The notes beneath the pieces were generated by a model. That model worked only from the letters and a program-made list of their open reading frames with translations. It searched no databases and had not been told where the DNA came from. Shown one piece after another: positions 36,901 through 48,900 of a DNA stretch of 64,000 nucleotides. Where the stretch lies: assembly GCF_024868665.1 (NCBI RefSeq), contig NC_079899.1:23429572-23493571 (forward strand), in the 5' to 3' direction. Made by a program: the position numbers and the translations under genes. Every line of letters starts with the position of its first letter. The stretch's first letter is position 1. The stretch comes from Triplophysa rosa. Lineage: Eukaryota > Chordata > Actinopteri > Cypriniformes > Nemacheilidae.

Positions 36901-39900
36901 GTCCAGAATTCGCACCGCTGTGCCCCTGAAACATCCTCTCTCCTGACAGCGCCTCAGTCCTTCTCTGGGCTTTGGGTATGTTGGATATCTTCCCTTTGTG
37001 CCGCAGTGCAATATCTGTCAGGCTACCATCCAAACTATCTTCCTAATGGCACTTACACACCAGAGAGAGCTCTGATGGAGTGGTGGATGGGATTGAGGGT
37101 GTGGAAAGAGAACGGTCAGATTGAAATCAAGCAAGAATACAGCAAACTAGATTTTTCCGATAGTCTCTCATAAATTTTTATTGGTTAATGGTAATAATGA
37201 GTCTAGTGGTCAAATATACAGTACATGCAACAATTTACTATTTTTTTTATATGTAGTTTTTTCTTTTTGATATTATTGCATTTTTATTAGACTTAGACAG
37301 TAGTGTTGCTTGGTAGTAAACCCTCCTGTAAATGTATGCTTTTTTAAACACAGACACAACAGCCATTCAGATGTCTTTGGCGGCAATGTAATGTCTCATT
37401 TTTAAGATTTAAAGTGTCATAGTTGTTCATAAATTAATTATAAATGGTTACATCTGCTGAATCAAATGCCAACGTCACATCATATCAAGATCAAGAGGGC
37501 CCTTTAAACACGTACCTGTACAGGTAAAGGGAACTGTTTTTCTGGATTAACAGCACGAAAACATTTACATTACTAACCCATTTTCAATGCTTGCAACTGT
37601 AAGTCTTCTGTTTCTTATGAGAATAAGTAAAGTTGGAGATGAAATGTTTTCGATAATAAACCATTAAAATTCAACCGAGTAATGTAAATGTTGTGCTTTT
37701 TATGCAGAAAAAAACACTTGATAATGCTTTATAAACACTGAAGTGTTTATAATGATCTTAAAAATCTTTTAATCTCAAGGTGTATGCTTAAATGTTTAAA
37801 ATTGCTTTTGTGGACAAAAATAAAATTGTGCGTTTCTTTCATTAGAAAACCAAAATTTTATTTTAAAAATACTTTTTAATTGGAAGACCTAGACCACATA
37901 AGAAAGAAAAAGCAGCCAATAAGAGCCCTGAATAGAGGAGCTGAATAAAAAAATACCAAGAGAACAATTTTGCTAGCTACAGTCAAAGGTTGGCAACTTT
38001 GAAGATGCTAAAATATGACAGTTTTGATTTATTTTAGATGCTTTTATTCACAAAATAATATGGAAAAAAACCTGAAATAAAGATTGAGTGAGTATCCAAA
38101 CTTTTGACTGGTACTGTATGTCTATGCCAGGGGTGTCCAGTCCCTCTCCAGCTTTAATCAAACGCACCTGAACCAGCCAAAGTCTTCAGATTAGTTTAAA
38201 AATTACAGACAGGTGTTTGATCAGGGTTGAAGCTGAAATCAGCAGGACAGCGGCCCTCCAGGAGCAAGATTATACGCCCCTTCCTAAAACCAGTTAGTAT
38301 GGTCAGGCGGTCCACTCACAAGTTGATTTTGAAAACATCTACAGATGCCAATGTCAGAGCGCATTGCAGCAACCGTTCACTTTCACAAACCCTCCATTTT
38401 CCCTCTACACCTTTGCACCGCCCTATCCCCTTTGAAACCGTTGGATCCGCAGTGTTCTTCAACGTAACTCCATTGTGCCGGCGCTCCTGCACACACGAGC
38501 ACAGACTCCCTGTTCCAGCCCTCACGATTGCTCCTGTGTTACGTGTTGAAGCTCAGAGAGATCTTATAGAAGAATAAGCAGACAGTTGATGCGTCGGGTT
38601 CTGGCGGTACAGAGCAGCAGTCGGGAGGCATGCTGGGAATGTCACTCAGCCCCTCATCTCTGTGATTTATACAGTGCAATAAGTGATGCAGAGATGGACT
38701 AACAGGCCAGCAGACAGCAGGGCATTAACATAATGTGTGGTGTGGAGAAACGCTGGAAGATGATTGCGTCTCTGAACGCAGTGTGCTACATTTAGATTAG
38801 CTCTGCTCGCAGATGTCAGCCCGCGTCGGGATTCACTTTTTCAAACGTTTAGAACACGAACGTGAAGATTATTACGCTCCCGAATGTGGTGGTAAGGGGG
38901 AACTATATGTGTTTTTGCACATATTCATGTCTGAATGGTATGCAGCAGAGTTTGTTTATTTTGGAGATTTTGAAAGTGAATTTGAAGATTTGTTTTTGTG
39001 CATTTTCATTTCACCCAATGAATGAAATTCACACCATCAGAGGCTAAACTACAACCAGTGATTTTTGGAAATTAGCTGACACTGATAGAAATGTTCATGT
39101 TGTTTACATTTTTATGTTATTGCTTATATGTGATATGAGATATGCACCATATTTTAAACATAAACACATGATCATTTGCAGTAAAGGAAATCATGAAATG
39201 AGGTTCAAACATAGAAAAGATGAAGAACTGTCTAATAGTTATTTCAGTTCCTTATTAGCATGCCTATTATTAGCTATTATTAGCATATTCGACATCCCTA
39301 ATCTAACCCAATACCTAAACCTAACAACTACCTTACTAACTATTAATAAGCAACAACTTAGGAGTTTATTAAGGCAAAAGTCATAGTTAATGGTTAATTA
39401 ATAAAAAAAAAAAAAATATAAAAAAAAAATTAAACAATAAAAAAAAAAAAAAAAATAAAATAAAAAAAGAGTATAAAAAAAAAAAATAAAAAAAATAAAA
39501 AAAAATATAAAAAAAAAAAATAAAAAAAAAAAAAAAAAATATAAAAAAAAAAGATAAAACACAAAAAAAAATTAAAAAAAAAAAAAAAAAATAATGAAAA
39601 AAAAAAAATAAAAAAAAAAAAAAAAAAAATTAAAAAACATGACAGTATTTTAACAATGAGACTCTGTTGTTCTGTCGCTTTTGTAGTTTCTGTCGTGTCT
39701 TTGAGGACATTTGCTAAATGTTGATGTCCTATAGAGATGTTAGTGAAGAACTGAGGATAAAGAAGACAGTTGATGCCTGGATCAATACACTCAGCAAAGA
39801 GATTCAGGTGAGTTGACCTAAAAGATTTCTCTCTTTCCTTTGTAGCAGTCTCGTCATCTACCGTAAAATCCATCGATGTTTCTTTTTCTCTAGAATTTAG

Positions 39901-42900
39901 TTTGAAAATGTTAATAATTTTTCAATTATAGTATTAGAGTTATTTAATGGGGGCTGCATAAGAATGTTTGACAACAGTTTGTCTTTTTTCCTTTGTTTGT
40001 TTTAATTTGGTTAAAAGCTGCTTTTGTTGGTTAAAAATACACAAGTTGCATTATTGTGCAAATACATAAAAAGAATCAGTGATCAAAATTGTCTCCTTAC
40101 CTTCTTCGATTCACAACGGTAAGATTATTACAATGCTGTACAGTTTATTATAGACCGTTTCATCGGACGCGCACGCGCCTGACCCCCAGTTAACTTCCGG
40201 TTTGTGTTTGGCTATAGTGTCTAATAATATAACTACTTATATTTAATTTATGTTCATATTAATTTGTATTATTATTTGACTGTATAATAATTGTATTCAA
40301 TAAACGACTTGTTGAATTTTGTTGTATGTTCATTTTATTAAATAAACAGTTTGTTGAATGGGTCCTGTAGGACGGTCGCATTTAAACAAACCATATGGTA
40401 CGTTGACTTTGACATCTAGCGGTTGAGCTTGGTTTCGGAGTTTAAATTCAAAGTATTGGAGAGACGAGTTTAGCCAACAAACGATTGTTCTCGGTTTCTT
40501 TTGATTGTTATCAGAAATAATCTACAGGCACTCTATTGTTTGTGAATGTGTGCCGGTGGTTCAGGAGGGGTCACGAAAGTGCGCATGCGCAGAAACGGTT
40601 GTTAATGTTGTTAAGATGAAACCGTCTATAGATTATAACTCTCTTCATCTGCCATTGGTCAAATAAAAAGCTGTTGTCGATGCTGTTGCGTTGGACTTTT
40701 GGGGATACCTGAACAGACCAATGTTTTGATAGCATTTACATTATGGAACTCAACCTATAATGGCATTGTCATCCCTAAATTTTAACTTCTAAGAATTGAT
40801 CTTTTTAGGAAATATGTGAACACCAGGGGCTTTGCCAGAGTTAAACGAAAGCTCACGTCAAGCGTTTCTGACTACAACGTGCCCTCTCTATCTCTCCTGG
40901 CAGGATGAGCTGGCGAGGGAGAGCTCTGTTTCTGAGAAGAGGATTGTGGAGAGCAACAATGCTGCAGTCACTGAAATGGTGCAGCAGGGCCAGGGGAGCG
41001 GGAGCAGCCGCAGGGCTGGACCGAGAGGGGGAGGAAGAGGAGGAGGAGGTGAAACCTCTGCAACGGAGAAGAAAACCTCTCTGAGAGGCTCAGTAAAAAA
41101 CACTCTGCCGCATGGGAAACAACCTACTGTGTGTGTCAGAACCAAACCTGAAGTAAACCAAGAGATGGTGAGCAAGCCCAGTGTTATCTCATGAACTTCA
41201 CAATGTGCTCGCATAAAACTCAAACTTTATAACTCCGTTCCAAAACCTTGTGAGCTCAAGATAGTAGAAATCGTGGCACTTTGGTTTTGCAAGATTCTAC
41301 GGCAGCGGCATGCTGTTTTAGCTTTGCTTCCAAGCATCCATCTGTAATCACCAACATGAAAATCTGTTAACCTGTTTTTGTTTGCTAATCGCCGTGACCT
41401 GACTGCAGTATCTCACAACACTCCCAAAATTGTCCATCTGGACAACCACGCAGTTGCTTCTCTACATCTCTGTGGTGGTTCTCTAAATGAACGCCCGTAT
41501 GTTGCCGTGACACTAATTTGCTAAATATAAAGAGTGTGAAGACAATAGACAGGCCTGCTTTATCTGTGTTTGGCACGCCAGGGCCTGTTAATGTCCGTCC
41601 CTGTTGCCCGGTGTCTGTGTGGAAGATTCTTAACCTAGCAACACATCCGTTGGTTATCTGAAAGGTTACCAAGCGTGAAGCGAGTTGGGGCTTTTTATTG
41701 CTATCATTAAAGGTAAATCCAGTCCGGATATTTTGGCACACAATTATAAGAGTTTGAGATGGATTTTGTTTGGCGGCTCTGTGGGGTTGCCATGAGATTT
41801 TGATGATAAAGATCCATGGCTATAATAAGCTTTTATCTAAGTATGTGGATTATTTTTTATTCTTGTCAGAGTAAAGTAAAAAATATGTATATTTTACCAT
41901 AATCATAGTATAGTATACTACAGTATAGTTTTGTATATATTTCAACATGTTTGCTAAACATTTAAGTGTGTCATTCCATACTGTATAATGTATAACTTAG
42001 CGAAAGTCTATTGTTTGTTCTTCATTCATGTCCAGCCACTGGTCGTGAAAACTCAGGACGATCATGAATATCTGGCCAAGCTTTACGGGAAAGCTCTTTA
42101 TGAGGGTCGTCGACGGACTCTGAAAAAGGGACCTTACCTTCGATTCACTTCCCCCACACCTAAATCCCAAACTCAACGACCCAAAGTAATAGAGACCGTC
42201 AGAGGTGAGTTATTGAAATGTGTCCATAATCTTCAATTGGAAACGATTCTCTTCTCCCTTTTATGATCTTTTTGTTTAATCCTCCTCTTTTCATTATGTC
42301 ATATAGGGGTCGTAATGAAGTCATCTAAAACCCAAACTAGTCCATCTGTGGATGCTGTTTCCGGCCTGCAGCCTTCAGTCTCTGAACCTCATTTCCTGTT
42401 CAGCCGCAGTGACTCCGCCCAGCAGCATCAGCCCGGTTCCCCAGTACGCGGCTACCTCATTCCCATGGCCATACCCTTAGGTAAACCATCATTACAGCGT
42501 GTAATTCTCTCTTTCTCCTTTGAATTCACAAGAGTGATCAAAAACTACGTGAAGTCAACTCTCCCGACCTCTGATTGAATAGGTTTCAGAGAATCCGATT
42601 TGCGTCGGAATTACATCTTTGATGCCCAAGAAAGCTTTGTAGGTAAAGATAAGTAGGTTTGGACACAAATCTCCTGTCGTTTGACTATATGGAGTCATTT
42701 TTGCTTTTAGTCATCCCGTTTGGCCATTCTGCCACGAAGACGTTTGGATTGCGACAGCCTCCTCATGCTGCAGTCATAAAACCATCTCTCCTCAGGCGGG
42801 ACGCGAGCGTGCGGCGGCATTAAAGAACGGACTTAATTAGACAGACATTGCAGCTCGGCGAGTCGAGCTCTTAATTACGGCTTCCTCTCCTCTCATTAAA

Positions 42901-45900
42901 AAGCCTTCCAACGCCGCTTTCTTTTAATCACTTCACTGTCAGGATCATTAATGCTTTCTATCGCGCTCCCATTTTCCCAGTTCAAATCACCGCAACCTCC
43001 ATCTCAGCTCCGACCTTGTGCAGTCGGAGGTAATTCTTTTTATTAGCCTGCGTATGAAAACACCGGCGTGCTTTACGAGGGCGCCTTTTTTAAGGCAGTA
43101 ATTGCAAATAGCCAATTGGAAACATTTTGAAAGTGTTGGTATTATGAGATTATTCTTATTAACCCTACTCCCCCACTTCTTTTGGACCTCCTGGCGACAG
43201 AAGGATCCATTAGTTTGGTAACAGCTGAATTGGAGTCGTTATTATTTTCTGCAATGGACTGAGGAGGTAATTAAAGGTATCGCTCTAATAAATAGCGGTG
43301 ACTGTGCACCTTTGCTCCGGTTAAATTGTTTACAGTATTCGAACGCTTCCGGAATTGCGACTCGGGCTATTGAAAATGAAATGGCAGAGAACGGCGGACG
43401 TTGAAATGGCAGGTGGTGGTTTTGTGGGCTGTCGTCTGTCTGCTGCGTTGACCTTTGATCCGAGCTGCGCTTGAGTGAACAAAGACTCGGCTAATCGCAT
43501 CTGCAATGCAGTGGCCCTGAACAGTGTCATTGAATTTACCTTACGCTCGTATCACCTCGCTGGTTCCTCTCACTATTCAGTGTGTTACCTGAATGTCTTT
43601 CACAGCAATAATGCTGCGTTCATTTTAGGTAGGAATTATGAATTATTCAGACACGTCGTTTGGAAGCGAAACATTTAGAATTGTATTAAATTGACCATTG
43701 TGAAATAGAGCTAAAATATGAATGTTAGCATTAACGGGATACTCCACCCCCCCCCAAAAAAGAAGAAAATTCTGTCATCATTTACTCCCCCTTAAGTTGT
43801 TCCAAACCTGTATACAAAGATATTTGGGGAAATGTTAGCAACTGACATTTCTAGGACATTATTGACAGCCGTAGTTGGAAAAATCATTGTATCTTTTTTT
43901 GTTCTGTTGAACACAAAATGAGATATTTTGAAGAATTTAGAAAAGCAAACTGTTCTAGGGCACCTTTGACTACCATTTTAATTTTTCCTACTATGGTAGT
44001 CAATGATGTCCCAGAAATGCTAAAATTTTTACAAATATCTTTCTTTGTGTTTGACAGAACAAAGAAATTTATTATTTAGGTTTGGAAAAATTTATGGGAG
44101 TAATTCATGAAAGAATTTTCATTATTGGGTGGAGTATACCTTTTAAGGACATCTATAAACTATAGATAAAGAGGATATAGGCATTCATAATTTACAGTCT
44201 CTTATTTCCGCCGATACGGATTAACAATTTTGATGACATCATTCTGCACTTCTCATTCAATTCTAGTCTCATTCAATTCTAGTCTAGTTACTGTAAAGTA
44301 AACTAAGTGATAATGGGGGAGGAGCCATTGAATGTCTCGTACCTTGACTTACTGTTTCAGGAGAAATGATGTGGACACTTCAGTGAGTCTTTAACGGTAG
44401 TTTGGTACCCTCACACATATTTGTGTTTGATATCACTGCTGTCCTTTCTATTACCATATTTCTTAATTTCTATTTTTTGCCGTAAATCAATAGTAATCCT
44501 TTATGTTCGTCACTGGGTTTTGCAAATATCTAACTATTAAATAGTATTTAAAAAAGGGTTTGTCAACCTTGACAACACAGTATTTAATCATTTAAAAAGT
44601 ACAGAGTTTTTTCCATTTCCTGAAAAACGTTGAATTTGGACATCCGAGGTTTCGGAAGGACAGCGTCTATATGCTGTTTTATTGCTATAGACAATGTGGG
44701 CTTTTTATTCATAAACATAACAAAAGCATATAAATTTACGTAGTGAATAAATACTTTGAATAGCCACATGGATTCATTTGGCACTATGCGTGTTGCCATA
44801 GAAACATAATTTCTGGATGTGAACAGCTCAGAGTATCTGGTAATTACAGTCATTTGAGTGTGATGTGAATGCATCATAACTGTAGCTGTGATGCTGATAT
44901 CACTGATGTCCTGGGTCCTTATCAGGTGTGACGCTGTTCATACTGAAAATGCTGTGAGATGCGACATGATGTTTAATAAACGGCACACAGTAAACTCACC
45001 AGTGTTAAAAAAGTCAAATTAACACTCACAGTGTATATATAATACACTATCATAATACACTATCCACTGACTTTTTTTTAACACTGATGATTTTGCTGTG
45101 CAGGATTTTGGACTAATGATATTTCAGTGTATAGAGGGCTAACGAAATAAATAAACAATAATAATTGTTATTAAAGACATGTTCACACCAAGAAAGAAAG
45201 ATAACTATAGCAATAAGTATATTAGCTTTCACACCTATTAGCAAATGTGGTCTGTTTATTCTCGTGCACTACAGTTTCACATTTTGAATGTGAGAGTCCT
45301 ATAAAATTCAAATGGACTTTTGGTTGGCTGTCAATGCTTTCTGGATTATGAGATGAAAAAAATAGCTTTTAAAGTGATAATAACAATGTTGTTCCGCTGT
45401 ATTGTTAGCTTTAAACTCTACATTTTAAATCTTTCTTGGTGTGAACAGGCCTTAAATCATTAGGTTTCAGAGAATGTGAGTGAGGCGAGTATAAAAATAT
45501 TTTTCATAATTTTAATGATCAACTTTATGATCTGAAAAGTTGGATTTACTGGTGTAATTTGAAAGTGCTCTGTAAATTAACCACATTTTTTCTTATTGCA
45601 TTTCGCAGGGTCTCCATCTCATTCCCCAAGTTGTAGCTATCAGACTCGTCTAAATTCTATCTAATGAAAGTGAAGCATATCACTTTTATTAGCAGTCGTG
45701 GTGATATTCGAGGCGATGAGATTCCCACGGCATTTTAATCTGTTCATACACCGTCCGCCGGTGTTGTCCCTGCGGCTGTCCTATTTCTCGTCGCACTGAA
45801 TGTGTGAAAGTTGCAGACTCTCATTAAAAACAGTTTTGCGGAGTATCTGTAAAGCAAGAGGATACCAGACCGGCCCAGGCTGGATTGGATTGACTCGCCA

Positions 45901-48900
45901 AGGCTCAGACTGGGTCTCTGGAGGGCTGTAGATTAGAGCTGGCCTAATTTCCCCTCTTCCATGACTCTCCGGGGAGGACAGTGGGAATTGCAGAGCGCCC
46001 CATGGGAGCGGAGAGCGAGCCTTTCATCTGCTGCAGATGTTCCGTATGTCTCATCCGCAGACGAGTCGCAGTCACACGGAAGCTACGGCGGGCAGCTTTC
46101 CGTAAATCTGCTTAGATAGTTCTGCTCTGCAGAGAGGAGAAAATGGCAGGCGATTCAACTTTGGGTTTTACAGAATGTGATGTTTTTTTTTTACATTTTT
46201 ATGACGTATATTTTTTTGATAACGGTTGTTTTTGCATTTCTTTGTAACCTGCAAAAGGCTTTTTATTATTATCTGCATTAGTTTAAGTAATTGAAATGAA
46301 AATATGTCAATGAGTGCATTTACATGCACAGTCTTACTCCAATTATGCTTAATAAGATGATAACAAGTAGGTTATGTAAACGCATAAAACGGTTTTCTTT
46401 TAACGGGGAAAGCTCATAAACGGCGTAAGCAAAATCCGCTCGGCAGAGGTAGTTTTTTGCCCATTACTCCGATTTTGCGCTGCATGTAAACGCCTTTACT
46501 GGTTTTCTCTCAGTTTTGTTTATGTATATATTAATAGTAAAAGTCCCAAAGTAATAGTAAAATAACGCGTAAAAGTCCGCTCTCGAATCATACTGTTGAT
46601 GTAGAAACGTCAAAATGAAGAACTATTGTTGCATATGCAGGTACTGCGGACTTGAGAAGAGATATAAAAATACAGCTTCTGACCGTTTTCCCGCTGCATT
46701 TTTAATTACTAAACAGACTATTGACGGCGACGTCACTGCACGCAAGAAACCCGGCAAGTCTCAAACTTCCATGTAAACGCGGTTTTATGCGTAGCCGGTT
46801 TATTACAATGCATGTAAACAAGTGGAAACAGGTTTCCTTTTAAGATGATTTTTGATAGATTTATTTTGTGCATGTAAACGCACTCATTGATAAAGAAATT
46901 GCTGAAACTCTTAATTTGCTTGCTTCCCTTCTCTTGCACGCAGGCACTGAGCAGCTTGAGCTCACAGTGTCTTGCTGTCTCAGGGGTGAATGCTTATAGT
47001 TTATTGATTGAAAGAGAAATTACTCTTGTGTTGTTGTCCCCCGTAGTGAAGACGTGACTTCATTTGTTGCGTTAAAATTGCGTGCGGTTGCAGAAGAGGC
47101 AGTGTGCGCACATACATTTCTGAGCTTTTTTTGTCTTAAAGTCTCCGTGAACTGAAAGTTGCGATCTTTTTTACTTCCGTATTCTGACACATTTCCGAGT
47201 GAAAAGGAATTTCAAAGGAGAAAATTAGTGGGCGTGGCTTGCGTTTTTCACTGCGAATTGATTGGGTGTGTAAAAACAGCTGCTGCATTGATTTTGAAAT
47301 GAAACTGGCAGCAGACTGACAGTTGAAGGGGAGGAGTTAACGGATGCTCTGCCCACAGCATCTAATTTGCGTCATTTGAGATGGATAGTCATTTCAGGGC
47401 GGAAGTGCATTTTCTTATTTTAACTGAAGATTATGAGGGTGCATGAATTTTAAAAAGAAAATGACCCACAGTGATAAGCTATTTACTATAAACGCTGCAA
47501 AATTTCATGAAAAAATAAGAATCGTCATTTTTGATTTCACTGGGACTTTAACCATCATAACCTCTTTTCTTTTTCCACTGACCTGCACAGCAACGGCCTC
47601 GGGTCCGATAAAATCAGTGATTTACACGTTCCTGGATGTGTTCCCGTGCATTTTTAGGTATAAGGGAAGTAAATTCTGTCACCCGATTCTGGTCTTTGTT
47701 TCCTCGCATGCCTGGCGGCCTCTCTGGGTCGCTAAAATAGCATCACTCCCTACCCTCTCGCCGTCCATCACTGCGCTAATCTGTCCAATCTCGTTTCGTA
47801 TTTCGCAAACTCTCTCTCTCGAGGTTGTGGAATACAAATGTCTTTCCTCCGTCTGCAGTCCTGCAGCGCAGCCCACATGTTTGCTATCAGAACTATTTGT
47901 GCATTCCAGATGAGTCAGTACTTCTTGCTCCTGAGCCACTGTTTGGATGCCCTTCAGCCAAATTATGGAAATCGTAAAGCTTATGTTTCCCCTGCTTTGC
48001 ATGGAAGGCTGGGAAAAACAGATTGCTGCGCTCGCAGCAGATTTATGCTAATGCGAGCCTCCTCGTTCGCCGTTAATGTGCCGAGTCCAGACTCGCGTCT
48101 CTGTAATGGGGCGTGCGTGTCCGTAATCTGCCTTCCCGCAAACAGGGATGACACAAACCTCTAGCGCACTCTGGCTGAACCGCTTTGTCTTTTGGTACCG
48201 TTACAGAACAGACGCTTGCCTTCCGCTTTGCCAGATGTGTGCGAATGGGTTTTGGACAGACACGGCGGTTTGAAGTACCGTGAACGTCCTTTACAATCCC
48301 ACTGAAGTGTGTTGAGCGGTGAAGTAATGAGTAGGTGTGTGTGGGCTTTATCCGCAGGAGTGTGTCTGTCTTTAATATCCCTCTTGCGTGAGTATTGGGG
48401 TCTCGCTGTGTCCTTGCCTGTAAACAGCGCGTGTTGATGTTATCTCTGCTGCATTGGGCCGATGGATGTGCAGACTTCAGGGGTTTGGCAGGGGCAGCTT
48501 TCGGCTGTCTAAATGTGTTGTTAATCCACTCTTGTATCCTGCGGAAGAGTCCTCTCGGTTTAATGTAGCCTCTTTAATTCTGCAGACAGATATCCCCAGT
48601 GCACGAGAAACTGCATCCTTTTTTAAGTCTAGTCATTTAGCTGATGTTGTTTTTATAGTGAAGTTCTGCAAAGTGCATAAACACAAACCTACACACAATT
48701 ATTCATGACAATAGTCTGAAAGACCCAACAGCAATGTGAAAGACGATAGAGAATGCCAAGACACATGAAAAACTCTGATTTATTCCATCATATACTGTAT
48801 TCATATTTGAACTGATCATAAAATACATGTAAACATTAGTATTGTGTTGTTTATACATGAATATGAACTTGTTTTCTTTGCAGTATTCCAGATATGCAAA

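Larger units (their letters stand above)
31120..39734. other. Large talpid3 intron C-D (8.6 kb)
   Basis: No coding exon. Contains MITEs at 31311, 35813 and 38128, a Tc1 remnant at 37878, a SINE-like fragment at 33795, an A-rich tract at 39401 and unique blocks (33430-33600, 34630-35160, 36360-36660, 38590-38830). 34321-34500 (AAGGTCCAGTGTATGAAG ...) and 32600-33090 look like further old repeats but lack a clear second end. Confidence 0.55.

Noticed and set aside
38227..38577. 116-codon open frame on the + strand
   Set aside because: Begins inside the eroded MITE at 38128-38272 and shows no domain; also open in part on the - strand.
39430..39873. 147-codon Phe-rich frame on the - strand
   Set aside because: It is the complement of the A-rich tract; the phenylalanine run is a composition artefact.
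47443..47913. 156-codon open frame on the + strand in a talpid3 intron
   Set aside because: The first third lies inside a TTAA-bounded MITE (47136-47551) and the rest in unique DNA that is also open on the other strand. No known domain, and no splice or promoter context.
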